From: Pedobacter yulinensis
GTDB taxonomy: Bacteria; Bacteroidota; Bacteroidia; Sphingobacteriales; Sphingobacteriaceae
Direction of reading: 5' to 3'
Length of the DNA: 64,000 bases
Assembly (NCBI RefSeq): GCF_003029735.1
Contig: NZ_KZ686271.1
Span: 140,361-204,360, forward strand
The position numbers were made by a program, and so were the translations under genes. This document shows positions 9,384-15,760 of the stretch, one piece after another (the first letter of the stretch is position 1; every line of letters starts with the position of its first letter). The notes beneath the pieces are model-generated. The model was not told the origin of the DNA and searched no databases. It was given only the letters and a program-made list of their open reading frames with translations.

Positions 9384-9751
9384 CAGCGTGTGTTTTTAAG
9401 TTGTTCAGCGAGACGAATCAGCTCATCCAGTTCTCCCGGATTGAGGTTTTTTTCCTTTACCAGGAAGGACACAAGGCTTTCGTACGAGTTTTCGAAGTAG
9501 TTGTTCATGACTTTATCGAAAGCAAAGTGTTTGTACTTGGCCTCGCTCACCACCGGAAAATAGATGTGCGTATTGCCGATTGCTTTGTGGTCTACAAACC
9601 CTTTCCCTTCCAATACCCTGACCACTGTTGATACGGTATTGTAAGCAGGTTTTGGTTCAGGCATGCGTTCCAGGATATCCTTAACAAGCGCTTCGCCCAT
9701 TTCCCATAAAATAAGCATGACCTGCTCCTCTGCTTTCGTTAGTTCTTTCAT
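9383..9751 (-). CDS. BlaI/MecI/CopY family transcriptional repressor
   Basis: 122 residues from the ATG at 9751; longer in-frame readings back to 9883 would cross the operator and promoter and have no family similarity. The winged-helix domain is clear: MKELTKAEEQVMLILWEMGEALVKDILERM, then KPAYNTVSTVVRVLEGKGFVDHK, the recognition helix and wing typical of BlaI. The C-terminal half (residues 70-122) is the dimerisation and protease-sensitive part. It represses its own operon and is expected to be inactivated by the M56 peptidase encoded next, with which it overlaps (TGATG). Tandem dyads at 9780-9813 are the likely operator. Confidence 0.92.
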   Translation of the reverse strand: MKELTKAEEQVMLILWEMGEALVKDILERMPEPKPAYNTVSTVVRVLEGKGFVDHKAIGNTHIYFPVVSEAKYKHFAFDKVMNNYFENSYESLVSFLVKEKNLNPGELDELIRLAEQLKNTR

Positions 9752-9755
9752 GAAT

Positions 9756-9815
9756 TTGTGATGTTTTACTAAAGGTATTACTATTTTTATAGTTTGCAAA
9801 CTATTTTTATAGTTA
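9756..9815 (-). promoter_or_regulatory. Promoter and tandem operator dyads of first BlaI/M56 operon
   Basis: Two copies of the dyad ACTATTTTTATAGT occupy 9780-9793 and 9800-9813, 20 bp apart (two helical turns). Between them sits a perfect 16-bp palindrome, ATAGTTTGCAAACTAT (9789-9804). On the minus strand a TTG followed after 19 bp by TACCTTTA fits the Bacteroidota promoter form TTG-N19-TAnnTTTG with one mismatch, so the dyads cover the -33 element and spacer. A repressor dimer pair bound here would block transcription. Binding by the BlaI homologue is inferred. Confidence 0.75.
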
Positions 9816-9973
9816 TTCAATTTTTTTTTAGCTGGGATTGGGACGTGACTGCTTGATTTGTTGACTAATTTGAAAGAAAGCATAGGAAATATTCTTTAAA
9901 TAAATATTAATTTAATTATTATTATTTAATTTGTATATTGGTTTTTAAATTTCGTTAATAGTTAATTTGATGT

Positions 9974-11056
9974 ATGTTACACCAGTTGGCTTTAGGTTTT
10001 ACTCCTTATATCGGGCCGGTCAGCACGAAAGCACTGATCAGGCACTGCGGTACTGCAGAGGCAGTCTTTCGTGCTTCTTCAGGGCAGTTGCTTGGCATTC
10101 CGGGTATACACCAAAGAATTGTGTCTGGTTTGAAAGATCCGGTCATCATGAAGCGCGCAGAAGAAGAGCTTAAATTCATCGAGCGGCACCAGGTCGAGGT
10201 GTTGTTCTATGGAGACCGTGACTACCCGGGGCGGCTCATGAACTGCTGCGATGCGCCGCCTTTACTCTATTACAAAGGCACAGCCGATCTGAATGCCCCC
10301 AGGCTGGTCGCCATTGTAGGAACGCGCAAAATGACCAGTTATGGTCAGCGGTTGTGTGAGCAACTGGTCGCCGATCTTGGCGGCTACGGTGTCGTCACCA
10401 TCAGCGGGCTGGCGTACGGAGTAGATGCGGCCGTGCACCGCACCAGTGTATTGCAGGGTATTCCAACCGTAGGCGTGCTGGGGCACGGCCTTGATACGCT
10501 TTATCCCAGAAGCCATCTTGATCTTTCAAGGAAAATGGCATGTGCCGGGGGGCTGCTTACTGAGTTTCCAACGGGTACGCTTCCAGACCGGAGCAATTTT
10601 CCCATGAGAAACCGGATCATTGCCGGCATGGCAGATGCTGTTGTTGTCGTCGAGGCTTCCAAAAAAGGCGGGGCACTGATCACAGCAGATCTGGCTAACT
10701 CTTACAGCCGAGATGTGTTTGCTTTTCCCGGCCGTGCCTCTGATGAGTTTTCTGAGGGTTGTAATTTCCTGATCAAAAGCAACAGGGCAGCACTGATCAG
10801 CAGCGCAGCAGATCTCATCCAAGCGCTGAACTGGGGCAGCAAGGAGCAGGTCTGCGCCACGCAAATCAGCCTGCCGCTGGCTTTAACCGACGAAGAACGC
10901 CTTGTAACCGAATGCCTCAGCGAAGGTCCGCTATCTGTCGATGCCCTGTGCTGCCACCTGAATATGCCGCAGAGCCGGCTTTCGGTGCTGTTGCTCAATC
11001 TCGAACTACAGGGGATCCTGATTGCACTGCCTGGAAAAAGCTACAGGCTGGCCTGA
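9974..11056 (+). CDS. dprA: DNA processing protein DprA (Smf)
   Basis: 360 residues. DprA loads RecA on incoming single-stranded DNA during natural transformation. N-terminal helix-hairpin-helix/SAM-like segment (about 1-60), then the Rossmann-like core: VAIVGTRKMTSYG, VTISGLAYGVDAAVH, VGVLGHGLDTLYPRSH, TEFPTGTLPDRSNFPMRNRIIAGMADAVVVVEA and SKKGGALITADLA. The C-terminal 65 residues (DEERLVTECLSEGPLSVDALCCHLNMPQSRLSVLLLNLELQGIL) form the winged-helix DML1-type domain. It stands divergent from the first BlaI/M56 operon, with a 222-bp, very AT-rich gap upstream. No other competence genes are nearby. Confidence 0.95.
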   Translation: MLHQLALGFTPYIGPVSTKALIRHCGTAEAVFRASSGQLLGIPGIHQRIVSGLKDPVIMKRAEEELKFIERHQVEVLFYGDRDYPGRLMNCCDAPPLLYYKGTADLNAPRLVAIVGTRKMTSYGQRLCEQLVADLGGYGVVTISGLAYGVDAAVHRTSVLQGIPTVGVLGHGLDTLYPRSHLDLSRKMACAGGLLTEFPTGTLPDRSNFPMRNRIIAGMADAVVVVEASKKGGALITADLANSYSRDVFAFPGRASDEFSEGCNFLIKSNRAALISSAADLIQALNWGSKEQVCATQISLPLALTDEERLVTECLSEGPLSVDALCCHLNMPQSRLSVLLLNLELQGILIALPGKSYRLA

Positions 11057-11196
11057 TCCCTTCCGAGCGCAGGCAAATTATTAGTATATATGATCTACGT
11101 TATTACTAGTTATTAGTATAAAATTTTCACTCAGTGCCGTAGACAAAATAAAATTCTGAACTGAAAGTTATTCTTAGAATACTTGCATAGATTGCC

Positions 11197-11204
11197 TAAT
11201 TTTG
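11197..11204 (+). promoter_or_regulatory. -7 promoter element (TAATTTTG) of the CBS-type synthase gene
   Basis: TAATTTTG fits the Bacteroidota -7 consensus TAnnTTTG and ends 4 nt before the ATG at 11209. Initiation a few bases downstream would give an essentially leaderless mRNA. The -33 position reads TTA rather than TTG. Confidence 0.6.
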
Positions 11205-11208
11205 TAAG

Positions 11209-12570
11209 ATGTGGTACAGCAATATTCTTGAAACCATTGGCAATACGCCACTGGTTAAACTAAACACGATTACCAAGGGCGTGCCTGGCACCATCCTGGC
11301 TAAAATTGAAACGACCAATCCGGGCAATTCGATCAAGGACCGCATGGCCGTTAAGATGATCGAAGATGCTGAAAAGAGCGGTAAGCTCAAACCGGGCGGC
11401 ACCATAATAGAAGGAACCTCTGGCAATACCGGAATGGGCCTGGCAATGGCGGCGATCATTAAGGGTTACAAGTGCATCTTTACCACAACAGATAAACAAT
11501 CAAAAGAAAAAGTCGATGCCTTACGGGCCTTTGGTGCAGAAGTAATCGTTTGCCCCACTAATGTTGAGCCCGAAGACCCACGGTCGTACTATTCGGTCTC
11601 GTCTCGGCTGGAACGCGAAGTACCCAACTCCTGGAAGCCGAATCAATATGACAACCTTGCAAATTCTCAGGCACACTACGAACAGACCGGTCCGGAAATA
11701 TGGGAACAAACCGAAGGCAAAATCACACACCTGGTTGTAGGTGTGGGAACTGGCGGTACCATTTCTGGCACCGGGAAGTACCTGAAAGAAAAAAATCCGG
11801 GTATTCAAATCTGGGGTATTGACACGTATGGTTCTGTTTTTAAGAAATACAAGGAAACAGGCATATTTGATAAAAACGAGATTTACCCCTATATCACCGA
11901 AGGCATTGGAGAAGATTTTTTACCCGCCAATGTTAACTTCGACGTGATCGACTTGTTTGAAAAAGTGACTGATAAAGATGCAGCCCTGACCACCCGCGAC
12001 ATTGCCCGCAAAGAAGGAATTTTTATCGGCAATTCTGCCGGCGCTGCAGTAGCCGGTTTGCTGCAGCTCAAACACCTGCTGAAACCGGAAGACGTTGTCG
12101 TTGTTATCTTTCACGACCATGGCAGCCGTTATATGGGCAAAATGTACAACGAAGACTGGCTGCGCGAACGTGGTTTTCTCAAAGATGAAAAGCTGACGGC
12201 AAAAACTATTCTTCAGAAAAAAGAGCAGAAAGAAATCATTACGATCGATTCTGAAAAATCGGTTTTTGAAGCGATCAATACCATGAAATCGCTGAATATC
12301 TCGCAGATCCCGGTAACACAGCAGGGCATGGTTGTGGGCAAAATTGCCGAGAGCGATATCCTCAACGCGTTGCTGGAACGGCCCGGACTTAAATCGGCTC
12401 CAATCCATGAAATCATGACCGCAGGATTCCCGTTCGTCGACCTGAACACATCGATCGACAAGATTTCGGCACTCATTAATAAAGAAAATGCGGCGGTGCT
12501 CGTGGAGGACGAAGCCGGAGAAATCGAAATTATAACGCAGTACGACATCATTAATGCCATATCAGCGTGA
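11209..12570 (+). CDS. Cystathionine beta-synthase/cysteine synthase with C-terminal CBS pair
   Basis: 453 residues. PLP-dependent fold type II enzyme (residues 1-325) joining a sulfur nucleophile to an activated serine: GNTPLVKLN, the Schiff-base lysine in NPGNSIKDR (Lys43), the substrate loop EGTSGNTGMG (68-77) and the phosphate-binding VGVGTGGTISGTG. Residues about 335-453 are two CBS motifs (SEKSVFEAINTMKSLNISQIPV and DLNTSIDKISALINKENAAVLV), an adenosyl-ligand regulatory module found in cystathionine beta-synthase. Whether it makes cystathionine (homocysteine acceptor) or cysteine (sulfide acceptor) cannot be told from sequence. Monocistronic, ending in a strong bidirectional terminator. 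Confidence 0.9.
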   Translation: MWYSNILETIGNTPLVKLNTITKGVPGTILAKIETTNPGNSIKDRMAVKMIEDAEKSGKLKPGGTIIEGTSGNTGMGLAMAAIIKGYKCIFTTTDKQSKEKVDALRAFGAEVIVCPTNVEPEDPRSYYSVSSRLEREVPNSWKPNQYDNLANSQAHYEQTGPEIWEQTEGKITHLVVGVGTGGTISGTGKYLKEKNPGIQIWGIDTYGSVFKKYKETGIFDKNEIYPYITEGIGEDFLPANVNFDVIDLFEKVTDKDAALTTRDIARKEGIFIGNSAGAAVAGLLQLKHLLKPEDVVVVIFHDHGSRYMGKMYNEDWLRERGFLKDEKLTAKTILQKKEQKEIITIDSEKSVFEAINTMKSLNISQIPVTQQGMVVGKIAESDILNALLERPGLKSAPIHEIMTAGFPFVDLNTSIDKISALINKENAAVLVEDEAGEIEIITQYDIINAISA

Positions 12571-12580
12571 TCTGAACACG

Positions 12581-12615
12581 AAATAGCCGGAGGGGAATGC
12601 CTCCGGCTATTTTAC
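12581..12615. terminator. Bidirectional terminator between CBS-type synthase and phosphoesterase genes
   Basis: Perfect 13-bp stem (12581-12593 and 12600-12612, core AATAGCCGGAGG/CCTCCGGCTATT) with a 6-nt loop, flanked by A and T runs; it lies between two convergent genes. Confidence 0.88.
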
Positions 12616-12649
12616 TTTTATACGGGTGGTTGACTGCTGAATAGTCTTT

Positions 12650-13456
12650 TTACCTGATCTCCGCCGCAGCCAGCGCTTTTGCCGGGTTCATGATCCAGGT
12701 GCGTACGGTGTCGTCTTGAAGCAGTTCGACAATCCGGAATCCCTTGTAGTTTGTTCCCCAGTCGCCCCCAAAGTGTGCATCAAATACGAATTTGAGGTTA
12801 TCCCGCGTTTTTATGCCTTCTTCGTCATGGTCATGACCGTTAAAAATGCAGCGCAGGTTGGGATAACGGGAAAGCAGTTCTAAAAAATCCGGACAGTTAA
12901 TCCCGTGCACGGTGAGCTTAGCAGGATTAATGTGTACAAATACAAAAAGATTTTTTTTGCTCCTGTGCTGTTCCAGCTTTTCTGCAAACCAGGTCAGATC
13001 CGGGCAAATGTATTCGCCTTTCTCATTTGAGGTTGTCCCGACTATGAACGCTGTATCGCCGATCACAAAATCGTAGTTGACCGGCATGCCCCAGACATCG
13101 TTCCATTCTGCAGCATTTACATGGTCGTGATTTCCCTGGCTTACATACATTTTTGGCCGGAGTCCTGATAGTGCTTTCTTTACCGCTGGATAAAGGTTCT
13201 TGTCGTTGTGGATAATGTCTCCATTGATGAGACAAAATGCGAAAGGCGTTTTTTTATGCGCAGCGTTAATATGCGAGACAATGTCGGCGAAGTTTTGCTC
13301 AAAGGGAGTTCCTGGCTGGCCGTAGTGCCCGTCTGAGGCAACGGCAAAACGCAGTTTAACCTTTTGCCCGGAATGACCATAAGCACGCAGCACATCGCCG
13401 TTTGCAAGCAGCAGAATGGCCGGCAAGGTAATTCCGAGAAATTCTTTTCGTTTCAT
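12650..13456 (-). CDS. Exported calcineurin-like metallophosphoesterase
   Basis: 268 residues with an N-terminal hydrophobic segment (MKRKEFLGITLPAILLLANG) that looks like a signal peptide or Tat-like leader without twin arginines. The binuclear metal motifs of the family occur in order: SDGHYG (D-x-H), NGDIIH (GD), GNHDH, VHI and GHDHD. Such proteins hydrolyse phosphomonoesters or phosphodiesters, here probably in the periplasm; the substrate cannot be inferred. It has its own terminator at 13500 upstream (belonging to murA's operon), so it is transcribed alone. Confidence 0.85.
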   Translation of the reverse strand: MKRKEFLGITLPAILLLANGDVLRAYGHSGQKVKLRFAVASDGHYGQPGTPFEQNFADIVSHINAAHKKTPFAFCLINGDIIHNDKNLYPAVKKALSGLRPKMYVSQGNHDHVNAAEWNDVWGMPVNYDFVIGDTAFIVGTTSNEKGEYICPDLTWFAEKLEQHRSKKNLFVFVHINPAKLTVHGINCPDFLELLSRYPNLRCIFNGHDHDEEGIKTRDNLKFVFDAHFGGDWGTNYKGFRIVELLQDDTVRTWIMNPAKALAAAEIR

Positions 13457-13499
13457 GAAGAGGATAGTTTTCCTAAAAATAGGGTTTCTCCTGTAAACA

Positions 13500-13527
13500 A
13501 AAAAGGAAGCCTGTGAAGCTTCCTTTT
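13500..13527 (-). terminator. Terminator after murA
   Basis: Stem AAAAAGGAAGC/GCTTCCTTTTT with loop CTGTGAA, giving a T run on the minus strand. It lies 15 bp beyond the murA stop. Confidence 0.82.
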
Positions 13528-13542
13528 TATGATCAGGCCATT

Positions 13543-14868
13543 CTAATGTCCCGGACCGGCGGCGTCTACCCGTCTGATCTTGGCTCCCAGCGCCCGCAGG
13601 CGGGTGTCAATATCCTGGTAGCCACGCTCGATCTGTTCAATGTTAAATATGGTTGATTTGCCTTCGGCCGACAGGGCTGCAATAAGCAGCGATACGCCCG
13701 CCCGGATATCGGGCGAGGTCATGCTGATGCCGCGCAGCTTATATTTTTTATCAATCCCGTTCACGGTTGCACGGTGCGGGTCGCAAAGTATGATCTGTGC
13801 GCCCATATCAATCAGCTTGTCGACAAAAAATAAGCGGCTTTCAAACATTTTCTGGTGTATCAGTACCGAACCGCGGGCTTGTGTGGCAACGACCAGCACA
13901 ATGCTCAGCAGGTCGGGCGTAAAGCCGGGCCAGGGCGCATCGGCGATGGTCAGGATCGACCCGTCAATAAACGTATCGATGACGTAATTTTTTTGAGAGG
14001 GGATGTAAATATCGTCGCCGCGCAGTTCGAACTGGATGCCCAGGCGTTTGAAAACGTTTGGTATGACGCCCAGTTCGTTGTAGCAGACATTTTTAATTGT
14101 TATTTCGGACTCTGTCATGGCGGCCAGGCCGATAAAAGACCCGATCTCGATCATGTCTGGCAGCATGCGGTGTTCGGTTCCGCCAAGCTTAGTTACTCCT
14201 TCAATGGTTAACAGGTTTGAACCAATGCCAGAGATCTTTGCACCCATCCGGTTCAGCATTTTGCAAAGCTGCTGCAAATAAGGCTCGCAGGCCGCATTGT
14301 AAATGGTTGTTGTGCCTTTTGCCAGCACAGCGGCCATCACGATATTGGCTGTTCCGGTCACTGAAGCTTCATCAAGTAGAATGTAGGTGCCTTTTAAGTT
14401 GGTGGCATCGACATTGAAAAATTCCTCTTTTGTGTCGTAAACAAATTTGGCGCCCAGTTTCTCAAAGCCGAGAAAATGGGTGTCCAGTCGCCGGCGACCG
14501 ATCTTATCGCCCCCCGGTTTGGGAATGGCTGCTTTGCCAAACCGCGCCAGCAAGGGCCCGACAATCATGATCGAGCCGCGCAGGCCGCCGCCTTTTGCTT
14601 TGAACGTTTCAGACTGGAAAAAATTCAGGTCAATGTTTCGTGCCTCGAAGCTGTAGGTATCTTTCGATATGCGTTCAACAACAACGCCGAGGTCGCCGAG
14701 GAGTTCGATCAGTTTATTGACGTCCTTAATATCGGGGATGTTGCTGATGGTTACTTTCTCTGCGGTCAGCAAAACAGCCGAGATGATCTGCAGCGCTTCG
14801 TTTTTCGCGCCTTGCGGGGTAATCTCGCCTTTAAGCTTTACACCGCCGGTAATTTCAAATGCATTCAT
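13543..14868 (-). CDS. murA: UDP-N-acetylglucosamine 1-carboxyvinyltransferase MurA (Asp at the fosfomycin site)
   Basis: 441 residues. Transfers enolpyruvate from PEP to UDP-GlcNAc, the first committed step of peptidoglycan synthesis, in the cytoplasm. Start FEITGGVKLKGEITPQGAKNEAL contains the family's conserved Lys-Asn pair; the catalytic loop reads PKPGGDKIGRRRLDTH, and the later DMIEIGSFIGLAAM and PWPGFTPDLLS segments are typical. The loop residue that is Cys115 in Escherichia coli is Asp121 here, which is known in other bacteria to give fosfomycin insensitivity without loss of activity. Located 8 bp after the DUF4290 gene, forming a two-gene operon. Confidence 0.96.
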   Translation of the reverse strand: MNAFEITGGVKLKGEITPQGAKNEALQIISAVLLTAEKVTISNIPDIKDVNKLIELLGDLGVVVERISKDTYSFEARNIDLNFFQSETFKAKGGGLRGSIMIVGPLLARFGKAAIPKPGGDKIGRRRLDTHFLGFEKLGAKFVYDTKEEFFNVDATNLKGTYILLDEASVTGTANIVMAAVLAKGTTTIYNAACEPYLQQLCKMLNRMGAKISGIGSNLLTIEGVTKLGGTEHRMLPDMIEIGSFIGLAAMTESEITIKNVCYNELGVIPNVFKRLGIQFELRGDDIYIPSQKNYVIDTFIDGSILTIADAPWPGFTPDLLSIVLVVATQARGSVLIHQKMFESRLFFVDKLIDMGAQIILCDPHRATVNGIDKKYKLRGISMTSPDIRAGVSLLIAALSAEGKSTIFNIEQIERGYQDIDTRLRALGAKIRRVDAAGPGH

Positions 14869-14876
14869 GCTGAGGC

Positions 14877-15593
14877 CTAGTGTCTTTGTTTATTGTTGTT
14901 ATTATTATTGTTGTTGTTGTTGTTACTGCGCTGGCGGTTCTGGTTGTTGTTTTGCCGGTTCTTGTTGTTGCCGTTATTCTGGTTGTTGTTCTGGCGGCGG
15001 TTTTGATTCTGGTTGTTGTTGTTTTGGCGCGGATTAACCGGTCTGAATTCCACTTTATTCAGATTCACATTTTCCTGCAGCTGCAGGTTGCCTCCAGAAA
15101 GGTCGTGCAGGTCTTTCAGGATGGTTTCATCAGATACATTGTCCTTGTTCCAGGTTACATAAGCCATTTTCATAAAATTGGCAATGCTCTGAACCATCGC
15201 TGCCTTGCGCTCCGGATCGTCAATTTCCCTGGCGCGTTCGATCAGGGTTTCGACTGTTTTGCCATAATGCTTATAAGTGATGCGCTGCTGCGGGTAACCT
15301 ATGTGGTCCGGCCTGATGTTTTCATTTTCGGGCAGGGGCTTGGGGTACGGACTGTCTACATCGATCTTGTAACCGGAAATGATATGCAGGTGATCCCAAA
15401 GTTTGTGTTTGAAATCGGCCACATCCCGAAGATGCGGATTTAAAAATCCCATCAGGTCGATAACTGCCTGGGCGTATCTATTGCGTTCTTCTATGGTGGG
15501 AAGTTCGCAAATATATTTCACCATGTTTTGAACGTTGCGGCCATACTCAGATAATATCAGGTGGCTGCGCGTGGTATTGTAATCGAAATTCAT
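14877..15593 (-). CDS. DUF4290 protein with asparagine/glutamine-rich tail
   Basis: 238 residues. The N-terminal 175 residues match the DUF4290 family of Bacteroidota (LSEYGRNVQNMVKYICELPTIEERNRYAQAVIDLMGFLNPHLRDVADFKHKLWDHLHII), an all-helical domain of unknown function. Residues about 187-238 are a low-complexity tail of Asn, Gln and Arg, with one run of eleven Asn. The tail is basic because of interspersed Arg and Lys, suggesting an unstructured nucleic-acid-contacting segment, but this is inference. Its gene neighbourhood next to murA is a common arrangement in the phylum. No signal peptide. Confidence 0.85.
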   Translation of the reverse strand: MNFDYNTTRSHLILSEYGRNVQNMVKYICELPTIEERNRYAQAVIDLMGFLNPHLRDVADFKHKLWDHLHIISGYKIDVDSPYPKPLPENENIRPDHIGYPQQRITYKHYGKTVETLIERAREIDDPERKAAMVQSIANFMKMAYVTWNKDNVSDETILKDLHDLSGGNLQLQENVNLNKVEFRPVNPRQNNNNQNQNRRQNNNQNNGNNKNRQNNNQNRQRSNNNNNNNNNNNKQRH

Positions 15594-15760
15594 TGTTTAT
15601 GTGCAGACAGCACGAAACTGCCTTAATTTTAAGGGTAAGTAATTTTGCTGCTGATAATTTCTTGAGAAAAGACAGCGATACCGGCGGGAATTGCCGGCTG
15701 CTTCAACTGATCAGCCAGACAAATATAACAACTTACCGGCAGCGAACAAATCAGCGAGGG

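Noticed and set aside
9752..9883. N-terminal extension of the first BlaI repressor to 9883
   Set aside because: The extension would be translated from the operator and promoter itself and has no family similarity.
11057..11208. Riboswitch before the CBS-type synthase gene
   Set aside because: AT-rich with a -7 promoter element directly before the ATG; no room for a leader RNA and no SAM-riboswitch-like helices.
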